Shown here: piece after piece, positions 40,120 to 50,566 of the stretch
How positions within the stretch are numbered: the first letter of the stretch is position 1
Layout: each line of letters opens with the position of its first letter
Assembly: GCA_016278265.1 (NCBI GenBank)
Contig: JADQCE010000002.1
Location: 744,001 to 808,000, forward strand
Direction: 5' to 3'
Source: Halothiobacillus sp.
GTDB taxonomy: Bacteria > Pseudomonadota > Gammaproteobacteria > Halothiobacillales > Halothiobacillaceae
DNA length: 64,000 nt
The notes under the pieces: model-generated
What the model saw: only the letters and a program-made list of their open reading frames with translations
Told to the model about the DNA's origin: nothing
Databases searched by the model: none
Translations under genes and position numbers: made by a program

Positions 40120-41955
40120 ATGAGTTATCTGGTACTGGCACGTAAGTGGCGACCCCGGCGTTTCGACGACATGGTCGGTCAGAGTCACGTGCTCCAGGCA
40201 CTCACCAACGCGCTGGATCGGGACCGTCTTCATCATGCCTACCTGTTCACCGGCACCCGCGGGGTGGGCAAGACGACGGTTGCTCGGATCTTTGCCAAGG
40301 CGCTCAACTGTGAGCAGGGCGTGTCCAGCCAGCCCTGCGGCGAGTGCGCTGCCTGCCTTGAGATCGACTCGGGGCGATTCGTCGACCTGATCGAGGTCGA
40401 CGCCGCCTCGCGCACCAAAGTCGACGACACTCGCGACCTCCTGGAAAACGTTGTCTACCTGCCGGTCAAGGGCCGCTTCAAGATCTACCTGATCGACGAA
40501 GTGCACATGTTTTCCCAGGCGAGCTTCAACGCCCTGTTGAAGACGCTCGAAGAGCCGCCTGAGCACGTAAAGTTCTTGCTGGCGACCACCGATCCGCACA
40601 AATTGCCGGTAACGGTGCTGTCCCGCTGTCTGCAGTTCAACCTGCGCGCGCTGCCCCAGGCGCATATCCAAACCTATCTCGCCGACATCCTTGGCCGTGA
40701 GGGCATCGAGGCGGACTCGGAAGCCCTGCGATTGGTCGCAGACGCCGCCGCCGGTTCGATGCGCGATGCGCTGAGCCTCGTCGATCAGGCGATCGGGTTC
40801 TGTGATGGCCGGCTTGAGACCGATGCGATTGCCGACATGCTCGGCGTGACCGATCGGCGTCTCTTGCATGGGTTGCTTGATCGGCTAGCGGCCGGTGATG
40901 CCGATGGGCTGTTCGGACTGGTGGATCAGGCGTTGGAGCGATCGGCGGATCCGGCGCGTCTGTTGGCGGAACTGGCCGAAACCGTCCACCAGGCGTCACT
41001 GGCACAATGGCTGCCGACCGATGCACCGGCGCTCAACGCGGATGCCGCCACCCTGCAGCTCTGGTATCAGATTGCCTTGTCCGGTCGCCGTGACCTCGGT
41101 TGGGCGCCTTCGCCACGCGTGGGCCTGGAGATGACCCTGCTGCGCATGCTGGCCTTCGAGCCGGGCACGGGCGGAGGAGTCGGGGCGTCTCCGGCGAGTC
41201 AGGTCGGTTCCGCGGTTTCTGGGCAAGTCCCGTCGAGCCAGGGGGCGTCCCCAGCAGTCGCTCAGCGAGCATCCAAGGCGCCGGTCGGTGTCGCCGACCG
41301 GGAGCCAGTCGGTTATCGTCCCGAGGGGGGCGTTCCAGGCAGGGCGCAATCGTCGATCGCCGCGGCTGAGGAGGGGGTGAGTGCCGTCGCCAATGCCGGT
41401 GATCTCGCGGTACCCGATGCGGAGGCGAGTTCGTCGAGTGGCGGTCGGATGATCACGCCGGAAAACTGGTGCGACATCGTCGCAGAGCTTTCCATGCCGG
41501 CTCGTAACCTCGCCGAGCGCTGTCACGCGATCAACGACGACGACGCGGTCGTGCTGGTGATTGACCCGGGATTCCTCTCCATGGCCTCGAAGGCCACGCA
41601 GGAACGTCTGGTCGCACAACTTAAACGACTGGGTGTGCAGCAGCCGGTACGATTCGAAGTGGGTGACACGTCGGCCGCCGCAACGCCGGTGCGCGCCAAG
41701 CCGGCCGAAAAGGTTGGGCCAACCGGGCCAGCCGGGCCAGCCGGGGCACCTCGCGAGTCGTTATCGCCACCGGTCGGGGCGGTGGAAACCCCGGCACAAA
41801 TCCGGGAGCGCAACGAGCAAGCGGACGCCGAGGCGCGTGAGCAATCGTTGCGCGACCATCCGGCCGCTCGCGTCATCGCTGAACGCGCCGGGGCCGAACT
41901 GATTCGAGAATCCGTGCGTCCCCTGGACGAACACGGTGCAGTCAACGAACGTTAG
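40120..41955 (+). CDS. dnaX: DNA polymerase III subunits gamma/tau
   Basis: 611 residues. Clamp-loader ATPase: [16 protein letters not shown], Walker [15 protein letters not shown], the four-Cys zinc module ([18 protein letters not shown]), [22 protein letters not shown] and sensor 1 [18 protein letters not shown]. The tail (about 365-610) is low-complexity and includes a nine-base tandem repeat coding GPAGPAGP (41716-41742). No strong A-rich slippery heptamer like that of E. coli is visible, so a short gamma form is not evident. Only about 20 bases separate it from the SRP RNA. Confidence 0.96.
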   Translation: MSYLVLARKWRPRRFDDMVGQSHVLQALTNALDRDRLHHAYLFTGTRGVGKTTVARIFAKALNCEQGVSSQPCGECAACLEIDSGRFVDLIEVDAASRTKVDDTRDLLENVVYLPVKGRFKIYLIDEVHMFSQASFNALLKTLEEPPEHVKFLLATTDPHKLPVTVLSRCLQFNLRALPQAHIQTYLADILGREGIEADSEALRLVADAAAGSMRDALSLVDQAIGFCDGRLETDAIADMLGVTDRRLLHGLLDRLAAGDADGLFGLVDQALERSADPARLLAELAETVHQASLAQWLPTDAPALNADAATLQLWYQIALSGRRDLGWAPSPRVGLEMTLLRMLAFEPGTGGGVGASPASQVGSAVSGQVPSSQGASPAVAQRASKAPVGVADREPVGYRPEGGVPGRAQSSIAAAEEGVSAVANAGDLAVPDAEASSSSGGRMITPENWCDIVAELSMPARNLAERCHAINDDDAVVLVIDPGFLSMASKATQERLVAQLKRLGVQQPVRFEVGDTSAAATPVRAKPAEKVGPTGPAGPAGAPRESLSPPVGAVETPAQIRERNEQADAEAREQSLRDHPAARVIAERAGAELIRESVRPLDEHGAVNER

Positions 41956-41975
41956 CCAGCAGGAGACATCGGCAA

Positions 41976-42299
41976 ATGAAAGGTGGAATGGGCAACCTGA
42001 TGAAGCAGGCGCAGGCGATGCAGGAAAACATGCAGCGCATGCAGGAAGAAGTCGCCAAGATGGAAGTCGAAGGCCAGTCCGGTGGCGGCCTGGTCAAGGT
42101 CACCATGACCGGCAAGCACGAGGCACGGCGTGTCTCGATCGACCCGAGCCTGCTGGAAGACGACAAGGACATGCTCGAGGATCTGATCGCCGCGGCAATC
42201 AACGACGCCTCGCGGCGCATCGAGCAGGAACAACAGGAAAGAATGTCGGGCATGACCTCCGGCATGAACCTGCCGCCGGGCTTCAAGATGCCGTTCTAA
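41976..42299 (+). CDS. ybaB: YbaB/EbfC nucleoid-associated protein
   Basis: 107 residues. N-terminal [21 protein letters not shown] helix, then [39 protein letters not shown] and a Met/Pro-rich tail. Homodimeric DNA-binding protein encoded between dnaX and recR in most bacteria. Confidence 0.95.
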   Translation: MKGGMGNLMKQAQAMQENMQRMQEEVAKMEVEGQSGGGLVKVTMTGKHEARRVSIDPSLLEDDKDMLEDLIAAAINDASRRIEQEQQERMSGMTSGMNLPPGFKMPF

Positions 42300-42320
42300 A
42301 CCGGCTTTGCCTGATTTCAT

Positions 42321-42348
42321 CGCCCGATCCGTTTTGGGTCGGGCGTTT
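42321..42348 (+). terminator. hairpin between ybaB and recR, possible attenuating terminator
   Basis: Ten-base stem (CGCCCGATCC with GGGTCGGGCG, one G-T pair) and GTTTT loop, followed by TTTCTCGTTT. It is 22 bases past the ybaB stop and 22 before recR. It may reduce rather than abolish recR transcription. Confidence 0.6.
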
Positions 42349-42369
42349 CTCGTTTGGGAGACGTGAATC

Positions 42370-42972
42370 GTGCAATTCTCGCCCAGTTTCCAGCAATTGA
42401 TCGATGCCCTACGTTGCCTGCCGACCGTCGGACAGAAGACGGCCCAGCGGATGGCGCTGCACCTGCTCGAACGGGATCGTGCCGGGGCAGGGCACCTGGC
42501 CGAGGCGATCGGCGAGGCACTGGAAAAACTCGGGCATTGCCGCTTTTGTCGGGTGTTCACCGAGGGCGATATTTGTCCGATCTGCGCCGACGGTCAGCGT
42601 GATGATCGTCTGTTGTGCGTGGTTGAATCGCCGGCCGACTGGATCGCCATCGAATCCTCCGGCGCCTATCAGGGGCGTTATTTCCTGTTGCTGGGTCGCC
42701 TGTCGCCGCTGGACGGTATTGGTCCGGACGAGCTGAAACTCGACCAGTTGGCCGCACGCCTCGACCAGGCGGGGATCGAGGAGGTGATCCTTGCCACCAG
42801 TGCGACCATCGAGGGTGAGGCGACCGCCGGCTACGTCACCGAATTGGCCCGTTCACGGGGCCTGCGTGTCACGCGTCTGGCGCAGGGTGTGCCGATGGGC
42901 GGCGAACTCGAGTACATCGATGCCAGCACCTTGAGTCTGGCGCTCAAGGGCCGTCGGGAAGCCGAATCATAG
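42370..42972 (+). CDS. recR: recombination mediator RecR
   Basis: 200 residues from a GTG with GGGAG upstream. N-terminal helix-hairpin-helix ([20 protein letters not shown]), C4 zinc module [16 protein letters not shown], Toprim domain ([42 protein letters not shown]) and the C-terminal [24 protein letters not shown]. With RecF/RecO it loads RecA at gaps. Confidence 0.97.
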   Translation: MQFSPSFQQLIDALRCLPTVGQKTAQRMALHLLERDRAGAGHLAEAIGEALEKLGHCRFCRVFTEGDICPICADGQRDDRLLCVVESPADWIAIESSGAYQGRYFLLLGRLSPLDGIGPDELKLDQLAARLDQAGIEEVILATSATIEGEATAGYVTELARSRGLRVTRLAQGVPMGGELEYIDASTLSLALKGRREAES

Positions 42973-43568
42973 AGCGGTTAACGGCAACTACTATCAGTCT
43001 CGTCGTGTCGGATGCTCTTGCCCAAAGGGCAGAAATCGCCAGGTCTGCCTTTCGGGTTGCACGCCCTCACCATGCCTATTGCCACCGTTTCCTCTTTGCC
43101 ACGCGGGGGCTGGCTTGAAGCGTGATCACGCTGGAGCCCCTTGGGCTCCGCTCTGCACCTGCGGGATGGGAACTGACGGATCAAGTTCGATCAGGCGCAT
43201 GAACTGCGTGCGGGGTCGCTCGACCGCTGTTGTCGTGTTCTCGCGTTCCAGGCAGGCGGCCGAGTCGTTGTCGCCCGCCCGTGCTGGAGTCGGTGGCAGG
43301 AGAAACGGCGGCTCAATGGCGAGGCTCCGATAACATCGGAGACCCGGTCTGATCGGTCTACTGCTTGCCTTGCCATCGCTGCGCGACCGGGAGCGGGATT
43401 ACCCCGCGGTGCAGATTCAGCAAGAGGTGTTTCCACGCCGCAGGTCACCCAGACCGATTGCCTGGCGCTGTGCCGTCTTGAGCAGGGCACCGGAGCGAGG
43501 ATCCCTGTATTTTGGCGGACGTGGAAGGCGTCTTTTGAAGGGCGCGGCTCCACAGCCTTGGCAGAGGC
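42973..43568. other. 596-base region without a recognisable gene, between convergent recR and a diguanylate cyclase gene
   Basis: No reading frame here looks like a protein; frames on both strands are short and of random composition. Several foldable elements exist: an imperfect 13-base inverted repeat (43021-43033/43044-43056), a 14-base perfect palindrome AGCGTGATCACGCT (43119-43132) directly followed by a GGAGCCC-CTT-GGGCTCC hairpin (43133-43149), and CTCCGAT-AAC-ATCGGAG (43325-43341). None has a T-run. I cannot match it to tmRNA, RNase P RNA or 6S RNA. Confidence 0.5.
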
Positions 43569-44654
43569 TTATATGCTGGTGCTGTTCTGCTCGTCGATCA
43601 CCGTATCCGGGCCGGTGGCATTGCGGTCGGCGGGATAGTGGATTACCCGGTTCCGCCCCTTGCGTTTGGCCGCCAGCAAGGCGTCGTCGGCGCGCTGAAT
43701 GACGCCATCGGGGATGTCGTGATCGATTACGTTGGTCAGGCCGATCGATATGGTCAACTCGCCCAGCTCACGGCCGCTTTCCGCCAGTCGCAGCTTGGAC
43801 TGCGAGATGATGTTGCGCAGCTTGTTGGCGACGGCCAGCGCGCCCTCGGTCGGGGTTTCCGGTAGCACTATCGCGAATTCCTCACCCCCGTAGCGCAGCA
43901 CCTGGTCCTGGCCCTTGACGTGCTCGCGGAGGGTTCGGGCGATAAAGCGCAGAATCTTGTCGCCGACCAGATGTCCGTAGTTGTCGTTGATCTGCTTGAA
44001 GTGATCGATGTCCGCCAGCAGGAACGCGCCCGGCTCGCTAGCCGAGAGGGCGGCCGTGATCTGCTTTTGCAGCATGTCATTAAGGCCGCGTCGGTTAGGT
44101 AGCCCGGTGAGCGGATCGGTGCGGGCATCGCGGCGGGCGCTCTCGAGCTCCTTGCGCAGCTTGGCAATCTGGTCACCGGCGCTATTCATCTGGTCGGAGG
44201 ATTCCAGCGCGCTCTTCTCTACGTGGCGGGTATCTTCCATCACCTCCTCGGTCAACGTCCGTAGGGCTTCAACCGATTCGCTGCGATCGATCTGGCGCAC
44301 GAAGTCGCCCAGGGTCGAGGCGAAGTTCGAGAATTCGTTCCCGGTGTTCAGCATCTGCAGCATCATGTTGCGCATCACTCGCAGCATGACGTCCTGGGCG
44401 CGACCCATCTGCTTGAGCGCACCGTTCAGCACGTGCGTGTCGAACAGGTCCTGGGCGACGTCCTGGGTCAGGCCCTTGCTGCTGTTGATCGCGTCGTCCA
44501 TGTCCTTGGTGAGACTGGCGTCGCGCTTGAGGGCGCGCTCGTAGAACAGGGTAATGTAGACGGGGGTCGGCGGCAGCCCCAGCTCGGCGAGCTGCGAGAG
44601 CACCATCCGCATGATCTCACTGGCTTGGCTGCGGTCGTGGGTGTAATCGAACAT
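43569..44654 (-). CDS. diguanylate cyclase (GGDEF domain)
   Basis: 361 residues from the ATG at 44654, which has GGAAC six bases upstream; other in-frame starts are at 44681 and a GTG at 44717. The first 190 residues form a helical, non-membrane sensor/coiled-coil region (ending about LRKELESARRDA). The cyclase has DPLTGLPNRRGL, LLADIDHFKQINDNYGH and an intact active site RYGGEEF. The RxxD inhibitory site is absent (KGQD at that position). It probably makes c-di-GMP in the cytoplasm. A PilZ gene lies upstream on the same strand, about 90 bases away. Confidence 0.92.
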   Translation of the reverse strand: MFDYTHDRSQASEIMRMVLSQLAELGLPPTPVYITLFYERALKRDASLTKDMDDAINSSKGLTQDVAQDLFDTHVLNGALKQMGRAQDVMLRVMRNMMLQMLNTGNEFSNFASTLGDFVRQIDRSESVEALRTLTEEVMEDTRHVEKSALESSDQMNSAGDQIAKLRKELESARRDARTDPLTGLPNRRGLNDMLQKQITAALSASEPGAFLLADIDHFKQINDNYGHLVGDKILRFIARTLREHVKGQDQVLRYGGEEFAIVLPETPTEGALAVANKLRNIISQSKLRLAESGRELGELTISIGLTNVIDHDIPDGVIQRADDALLAAKRKGRNRVIHYPADRNATGPDTVIDEQNSTSI

Positions 44655-44744
44655 GTGGCGTTCCAGTTCTTTACGTCGCATCCGGCGACGTGAGTTGGTG
44701 TATCGCGTCGGGCCCACCGCAGTACGTCGACGCGATGATATTTG

Positions 44745-45116
44745 TTAGTCGTAGAGAAGTTCCGACAACTCGCGTGAGAGCTGGTGCTCTTCCACGCCAT
44801 TGGCCTGCAACAGTTCGCGCAGATGTGTCAGGGCATCGAGTTCGATGCTCGACCATGCCAAGGCGAGGGTCCGGTTCGACTCGCGGACGATGCGGGCGGT
44901 GAGCTCGACGAGCACGGTCTGGTCCGGATCGGAGAGGATCTCGATGTTGAGCGATTCGGCGACACAGTCGTCGCCGAGGCTGCCGGCGGTTTCGAGCTCG
45001 ATGAGGATGCCCTTGAGAGAGACGTCGAGAATGGTGCCCCGCAGCGTTTCTTTCGGGCAGCGAATACGCACCGGGAGTCGTATCTCGACACGGGCGAAGC
45101 GGCGTTGCGTGATCAT
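44745..45116 (-). CDS. PilZ-domain c-di-GMP-binding protein
   Basis: 123 residues, single PilZ domain. It has both ligand motifs: an RR-type RxxxR near the N-terminus (QRRFARVEIRL) and DVSLKGILIE, a D/NxSxxG box. It likely senses c-di-GMP made by the adjacent diguanylate cyclase. The C-terminal third is a helical tail (LRELLQANGVEEHQLSRELSELLYD). Confidence 0.88.
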   Translation of the reverse strand: MITQRRFARVEIRLPVRIRCPKETLRGTILDVSLKGILIELETAGSLGDDCVAESLNIEILSDPDQTVLVELTARIVRESNRTLALAWSSIELDALTHLRELLQANGVEEHQLSRELSELLYD

Positions 45117-45240
45117 TCCGTTGTATTGCTCCTGGACGACTGTGGTGCACTGAGCCGCAAGTGCACCAAAGCATACTTTCTTCCGGCGCCAAGCGCCACT
45201 GGCGGGGCTCGAGCGGAAGCCCGCTTGGTGTTTGCCGGGC

Positions 45241-45249
45241 TGATAGAAT
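45241..45249 (+). promoter_or_regulatory. extended -10 promoter close to the yjbQ start
   Basis: TGATAGAAT: TG extension plus a TAGAAT box (five of six consensus). The 3' end of the box is only seven bases before the ATG at 45257, so transcription would start at or next to the start codon, giving a leaderless mRNA. No ribosome-binding site precedes the ATG. Confidence 0.45.
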
Positions 45250-45256
45250 GGTCACC

Positions 45257-45661
45257 ATGCCAAAAGTGATCGAGATCCGCACCCCCGGACGGGGCTTTAC
45301 CAACATCACCAGCCAGGTGCAGGCCGAGTTGTCCGGCAGTGGCCTGTGTCATCTGTTCCTGCAGCACACCAGTGCCTCGCTGATCCTGACGGAAAATGCC
45401 TCACCGGAGGTGCGCACGGACCTTGAGACACTGATCGGCCGCGCGGCCCCGGATGGCGACCCCGCCTATCTCCACGACGACGAGGGGCCGGACGACATGG
45501 CCGCCCACTTTCGTACGCTGTTGGCGGGTCACGAACTCTCGTTGCCCATGAGCGATGGCCGTCTGATGCTGGGAACCTGGCAGGGCGTCTTTCTTTGGGA
45601 GCACCGGGCCCACCCGCACCGGCGGCGCATCGTGATCACCCAACTGCCCGAGCGGCAATGA
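45257..45661 (+). CDS. yjbQ: YjbQ/UPF0047 family protein
   Basis: 134 residues from the ATG at 45257 (MPKVIEIRTPGRGF); another ATG at 45248 lies inside a promoter-like -10 box. Family motifs: LCHLFLQHTSASLILTENASPEVRTDLE, DDEGPDDMAAHFRTLL and GTWQGVFLWEHRAHPHRRRIV. The E. coli member has been reported to have weak thiamine phosphate synthase-like activity; the true role is unsettled. It overlaps mnmC by four bases. Confidence 0.9.
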   Translation: MPKVIEIRTPGRGFTNITSQVQAELSGSGLCHLFLQHTSASLILTENASPEVRTDLETLIGRAAPDGDPAYLHDDEGPDDMAAHFRTLLAGHELSLPMSDGRLMLGTWQGVFLWEHRAHPHRRRIVITQLPERQ

Positions 45662-47616
45662 CCCCGCTCGCCGGTGGCTGGCCGCTGGTGCCGGCCGAGT
45701 TGTCCTGGCGTGGCGACGGCACCCCGCACGGCGAGGCGGTCGGTGATCTCGATTTTTGCCGCCGGGATGGTTTCGCCGAGAGCCACCATGTCTTTCTCGC
45801 CGGCAACGAGCTGCACGCCCGCTTCGCCCTCGGCCGGGGCAACCGCATCCTCGAGACGGGTTTCGGCACGGGGGGCAATTTCCTCGTCACCGCGTTGCGG
45901 TTCCTGGAACTGGCGCCGCCGGAGGCCACCCTCGAATTCGTCAGCCTGGAACCCCACCCGGTCGCGGCCGTCGATTTGCCGCGCCTGGCCGTTGTTCAGC
46001 AACGCGCGGCGCAGCAGTGGCTTGCCGGGCAGCCGCGGTGCTCGGCAGGGGCCGTTGAACGGTTCGTTGCCCTGCAATCTGCCCTCCACGCGCAGTGGCC
46101 CGACCCCGTGCCCGGATTTCATCGGCGTCTGCTCGCGGGTGGGCGTATTCGCCTGACGATGATCTGGGGCGACCCCAGTATCCAGTTCCCGCGCCTTGAG
46201 GGCCGATTCGATGCCTTCTATCTCGATGGGGCTGCCCCCGGCCGCCATCCCGAGTCGTGGCGGGAACCACTGGTCGCGCAACTGGGCCAGCGATCCGCAA
46301 CGGGGGCGACGGCCGCCACGGTAGCTGAGGCTCCATGGATGCGTGAGGCGCTGGCCGCGGCAGGCTTCGTTGTTCGGCATCGCCCGGGCTTCGCTCACAA
46401 GGACGACATGCTCGTCGCCCGCCGCGATGACGGGCAGGGCAATGACGTGCCCGCTCCGAGTCGGGTCGAGGGCCCCATCGCCGTTCTGGGCGCCGGGATG
46501 GCGGGCACCACGGCGGCCCGAGCGCTCACCCGACGGGGGCGCGAGGTCGTGGTGTTCGAGGCAGGGGCGGCACCCGCCGGTGGGGGGTCGGGCAACCCGG
46601 CCGGCTTGGTGGCGCCGGTGATCAGTCGTGACTGGAACCGCCTGTCGCAACTGACCGCGACCGGCATGGGCTTCATGCGCGCCGAACTGGGTGAACTGGT
46701 CGATGGGGAGACGGCCGCGTTTGACGGCGTGATCAAGCTCGCGCGTAGCGAGCGACACGTGGCGAAGCAGGTCGGGATTTTCGAGGCACTGCAGCCCGCC
46801 CCGACCTTCGCCCAGTGGTGCGAGGCTGCCTCGTTGCGTGCACTGACGGGGGTGGCCGATATCGATTCCCCGGGCTGGTACTTTCCGACGGCCGGCTGGC
46901 TGCGCCCGCGCATGGTCATTGCCCACTGGCTGGCCGCGCCCGGTATCGAAACGCGACTGGATCGGCCGGTGCAGCAACTGCTTGGTGAGGCGGGCGCCTG
47001 GCGAGTCCAGACAGCCGACGGACTGACGCACGGGCCGTTTGCCGAGGTGATCGTGGCGGCCGGCCCGTCAAGCGGGGCCCTGATCGAGACACTGGGACCG
47101 TGGATCGAGCCGTGTCGGGGGCAGGTCAGCTGGGGGACGCACGGGAGTGACAGATCCGACCATGCCCCGGTGAGTGGTCGCCCCCTGGTGCGCGAGGGCT
47201 ATGCGCTCGACCTGCCAAGTGGCGAGCGCCTGTTTGGGGCGAGCTTCCTGCCCGGCGATACCGAGCTTGTGGTCCGGGACGGCGAGCACGAGGAAAACCG
47301 GCAACGGCTCGCCGCCATCGCGCCCTCACTCGACGCGGAGTTGTCTGCCGTTGGATTGCAGGGGCGCGCCTCCTTGCGTGCCACCACGCCGGACCGCCTG
47401 CCGATCGTGGGGCGGATAGCCGACGGGCTGTGGGTATCGACCGGGCATGGCGCCCGCGGCCTCACCTGGTCGGCGTGGCTTGCCGAGTACCTCGCCGCGC
47501 AAATCGAGCAAACCCCGTCGCCGTTGCCACGGGACCTCGCCGACGGGCTGCGCCCGCAACGCTTCGACGAACGTGCCGCTCGCAAGCAGGCACGCCGCGG
47601 CGGACGGTCCGGCTAA
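45658..47616 (+). CDS. mnmC: bifunctional tRNA wobble-uridine methyltransferase/oxidoreductase MnmC
   Basis: 652 residues from the ATG that overlaps the yjbQ stop. N-terminal SAM-dependent methyltransferase (MnmD half; ILETGFGTGGNFLVTALRFLE, DAFYLDGAAPGRHPESW) and C-terminal FAD oxidoreductase (MnmC1 half, Rossmann IAVLGAGMAGTTAARALTRRG at about 275; GLRATTPDRLPIVG-type end RATTPDRLPIVG and STGHGARGL). It matures cmnm5U to mnm5U at the tRNA wobble position. The C-terminal 30 residues are Arg/Lys-rich. It converges with valS. Confidence 0.95.
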   Translation: MTPLAGGWPLVPAELSWRGDGTPHGEAVGDLDFCRRDGFAESHHVFLAGNELHARFALGRGNRILETGFGTGGNFLVTALRFLELAPPEATLEFVSLEPHPVAAVDLPRLAVVQQRAAQQWLAGQPRCSAGAVERFVALQSALHAQWPDPVPGFHRRLLAGGRIRLTMIWGDPSIQFPRLEGRFDAFYLDGAAPGRHPESWREPLVAQLGQRSATGATAATVAEAPWMREALAAAGFVVRHRPGFAHKDDMLVARRDDGQGNDVPAPSRVEGPIAVLGAGMAGTTAARALTRRGREVVVFEAGAAPAGGGSGNPAGLVAPVISRDWNRLSQLTATGMGFMRAELGELVDGETAAFDGVIKLARSERHVAKQVGIFEALQPAPTFAQWCEAASLRALTGVADIDSPGWYFPTAGWLRPRMVIAHWLAAPGIETRLDRPVQQLLGEAGAWRVQTADGLTHGPFAEVIVAAGPSSGALIETLGPWIEPCRGQVSWGTHGSDRSDHAPVSGRPLVREGYALDLPSGERLFGASFLPGDTELVVRDGEHEENRQRLAAIAPSLDAELSAVGLQGRASLRATTPDRLPIVGRIADGLWVSTGHGARGLTWSAWLAEYLAAQIEQTPSPLPRDLADGLRPQRFDERAARKQARRGGRSG

Positions 47617-47644
47617 AACCGAGCGATGGGGGGAGTCGGCCCGA

Positions 47645-50497
47645 TCAGTCGGCTAGGCGGCGAATGCGTTCGCGCTGAGCGGCCAGTTCCTCGAACTCGG
47701 CCTCGAAGCCTGCCAGTCGCTCGCGTTCCTGGTTGACCACGGCCTCCGGTGCACGCTCGACGAAGTTGGCATTCGACAACTTGCCGCGTGCCTTCTCGAT
47801 CTGCTTCTCGATGCCCTCGACCGCCTTGTTCAGGCGCTCGAGTTCCGCGGTGACGTCGATCAGGCCGGCCAGCGGGATGTGCACCTGCATCTTGCCGACC
47901 AGCGCCATCGCCGATTCCGGCAATTCGCCATCGAGTTCCTCGATCGACTCGATTCGAGCAACGGTGGTCAGCAGCGGTTCGAGTTCCGTGATGCGCGCCC
48001 GGTCGAGGTCACTGGCCTCGCTGACCAGGACCGGCAGCGGCTTGCCCGGTGGGATGTCCATCTCGGCGCGGATGCGGCGCACGCCGAGGATGAAGCCCTG
48101 CAGCCACTCGATCGCCTCGCGCGCCTCGGGGTCGCGCTGCGACTCGTCGGCGACCGGGAAGGCCGTGGTCATGATGGTGTCGTCATCCGCGCGCTTGGTG
48201 CCGGCCAGCGGCGCGACCCGCTGCCAGATGGTCTCGGTGATGAACGGGATGAACGGGTGCAGCAGGCGCAGCAGGGTCTCGAGTACCCGCACCAGCGTGC
48301 GGCGGGTGCCGCGCTTCGCTGCCTCGTCGCCGTGCTTGATCGCCGGCTTGGAAAGCTCGAGGTACCAGTCGCAGTAGGTACTCCAGGTGAAGTCGTAAAG
48401 CGCCTGGGCGGCGAGATCGAAGCGGTACGTCTCCAGGTGCTTGGTGACCGTGGCCTCGCAGGCCTGCAATTCGCCGATGATCCAGCGGTCGGCGGTGCCC
48501 AGCGTGACCGGTTCATCGCCGAGTCCCGTGTCCTCGCCCTCGCACTGCATCAGCACGAAGCGACTGGCGTTCCAGAGCTTGTTGCAGAAGTTGCGGTAGC
48601 CCTTTACGCGCTCAAGGTCGAAGCTGATGTCGCGCCCGGTAGTCGCCTGGGCGGCGAAGGTGAAACGCAGGGCGTCGGTGCCGTGCTCCTCGATACCGTC
48701 GGGGAACTCCTCGCGGGTCTGTTTCTCGATCAGCCGTGCCTTCTTCGGCTGCATCAGGCCGGTGGTGCGCTTTTCCACCAGCGCTTCCAGGTCGATGCCG
48801 TCGATGATGTCGATCGGGTCGAGCACGTTGCCCTTGGATTTGGACATCTTCTGGCCGTGGGCATCGCGCACCAGACCGTGGACATACACCTCGCGGAAAG
48901 GGACGTCCTTGCCGAAGTACTTGCCCATCATCACCATCCGGGCGACCCAGAAGAAGATGATGTCAAAACCGGTGACCAGCACGCTGGTGGGGTAGAAGCG
49001 TTCGAGCTCCGCGGTGTGCTCGGGCCAGCCCAGCGTGGAGAACGGCCACAACGCGGAGGAGAACCAGGTGTCGAGCACGTCCTCGTCCTGGGTCAGTTCC
49101 TCGTCCGCGCCGATCTCGTACTTGGCGCGCACCTCCGCCTCGTCGCGACCGACGAAGATATTGCCGTCCGAGTCGAACCACGCCGGAATGCGGTGGCCCC
49201 ACCACAGTTGCCGACTGATGCACCAGTCCTGGATGTTCTCCAGCCACTGGAAATAGGTGTTCTCCCAGTTGCCGGGCACGAAGCGGATGTCGCCAGAGCG
49301 CACGGCATCAATCGCCGGTTCGGTGATCGCCTTTTTGCCGCCGGGCTTGCCGGTGACCGTCTCGTCGCGGGTGAGATCGACGAACCACTGGTCCGTCAGC
49401 AGCGGCTCGATTACCGTGCCGCTGCGGTCGCCGCGCGGGACCATCAGCTTGTGGTCGTCGATCTGGACCAGCAGCCCCTCGGCCTCAAGATCGCCGATGA
49501 TCTGGCGGCGGGCCTCGAAACGATCCAGCCCGCGGTAGCGCTCCGGCAGGTGCGGGTCGGTGTCACGCGCCGCCTCGCCGACGCATTCGGCCGCCTCGCG
49601 GATGGTGGCGGTCTCGGTGAGCACGTTGAGCATCGGCAGGTCATGGCGCTGGCCGATGGCGTAGTCATTGAAGTCGTGCGCCGGGGTGATCTTGACGCAA
49701 CCCGAACCGAACTCGGGGTCGACGTAGTCGTCACTGATGATCGGAATGCACCGGCCGACCAGGGGCAGGGTGATGGTTTCGCCGATCAGGTGCTTGTAGC
49801 GCTCGTCTTCGGGGTGAACGGCCACCGCGGTATCGCCGAGCATGGTCTCGGGACGGGTGGTCGCGACCACCAGGTGACCCTCACCATTGGTCAGCGGGTA
49901 GCGCATGTGCCACAGGTGCCCCTTTTCCTCCTCGCTGACCACTTCGAGGTCGGAGACGGCGGTGCGCAGTACCGGATCCCAATTGACCAGGCGCTTGCCG
50001 CGGTAGATCAGGCCGTCCTCGTACAGGCGAACGAAGACCTCGCGGACCGCCTCGGACAGTCCGTCGTCCATGGTGAATCGCTCGCGTGACCAGTCGCAGG
50101 AGGCACCGAGGCGCTTCATCTGCTCGGTGATGAAGCCGCCGGATTGCTCCTTCCATTCCCAGACCTTGTCCAGGAATTGCTCGCGGCCAATGTCGTGACG
50201 TGAGACCCCTTCGGATTCCAGCCGGCGCTCGACCACCATCTGCGTGGCGATGCCGGCATGGTCGGTGCCCGGTTGCCACAGCGTGGCCTCACCGCGCATC
50301 CGGTGCCAGCGGGTCAGCGTGTCCATCAGGGTGTCCTGAAAGGCATGACCCATGTGCAGCCGGCCGGTGACGTTTGGCGGCGGCAGCATGATGCAGTAGG
50401 CACCCTCGGCCTGCATGTCCGGCTTGAACTGGTCGCCTTCCATCCAGCGCTGGTAGCAGTCCTGCTCGATCTGTCGGGGGTCGTAAGTCTTGTCCAT
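47645..50497 (-). CDS. valS: valyl-tRNA synthetase
   Basis: 950 residues, normal for the enzyme. HIGH motif is [19 protein letters not shown] is [14 protein letters not shown]. The editing domain has [21 protein letters not shown]. The C-terminal coiled-coil arm runs about 880-950 ([25 protein letters not shown]). The gene order holC-valS is standard. Confidence 0.98.
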   Translation of the reverse strand: MDKTYDPRQIEQDCYQRWMEGDQFKPDMQAEGAYCIMLPPPNVTGRLHMGHAFQDTLMDTLTRWHRMRGEATLWQPGTDHAGIATQMVVERRLESEGVSRHDIGREQFLDKVWEWKEQSGGFITEQMKRLGASCDWSRERFTMDDGLSEAVREVFVRLYEDGLIYRGKRLVNWDPVLRTAVSDLEVVSEEEKGHLWHMRYPLTNGEGHLVVATTRPETMLGDTAVAVHPEDERYKHLIGETITLPLVGRCIPIISDDYVDPEFGSGCVKITPAHDFNDYAIGQRHDLPMLNVLTETATIREAAECVGEAARDTDPHLPERYRGLDRFEARRQIIGDLEAEGLLVQIDDHKLMVPRGDRSGTVIEPLLTDQWFVDLTRDETVTGKPGGKKAITEPAIDAVRSGDIRFVPGNWENTYFQWLENIQDWCISRQLWWGHRIPAWFDSDGNIFVGRDEAEVRAKYEIGADEELTQDEDVLDTWFSSALWPFSTLGWPEHTAELERFYPTSVLVTGFDIIFFWVARMVMMGKYFGKDVPFREVYVHGLVRDAHGQKMSKSKGNVLDPIDIIDGIDLEALVEKRTTGLMQPKKARLIEKQTREEFPDGIEEHGTDALRFTFAAQATTGRDISFDLERVKGYRNFCNKLWNASRFVLMQCEGEDTGLGDEPVTLGTADRWIIGELQACEATVTKHLETYRFDLAAQALYDFTWSTYCDWYLELSKPAIKHGDEAAKRGTRRTLVRVLETLLRLLHPFIPFITETIWQRVAPLAGTKRADDDTIMTTAFPVADESQRDPEAREAIEWLQGFILGVRRIRAEMDIPPGKPLPVLVSEASDLDRARITELEPLLTTVARIESIEELDGELPESAMALVGKMQVHIPLAGLIDVTAELERLNKAVEGIEKQIEKARGKLSNANFVERAPEAVVNQERERLAGFEAEFEELAAQRERIRRLAD

Positions 50498-50566
50498 GCC
50501 GTTATTCAGGTTCGCTTGTCGTCGGGTCGGGAGGCCGGGGCGGGGCCGCCGGGGATGATTTCGGGT

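Noticed and set aside
41700-41715. dnaX -1 frameshift site at GAAAAGG
   Set aside because: Only four A residues and not an X XXY YYZ heptamer in frame; too weak to call.
43180-43200. tRNA T-arm-like GTTCGATC
   Set aside because: No flanking five-base stem, no acceptor or anticodon arm around it.
43191-43553. 120-residue minus-strand frame in the gene-free region
   Set aside because: Random-looking composition rich in Arg, Ser, Ala; no start with a ribosome-binding site.
47879-50089. 736-residue open frame on the plus strand inside valS
   Set aside because: Antisense to a clear valyl-tRNA synthetase. Low complexity, no motif; high G+C makes such long shadows common.
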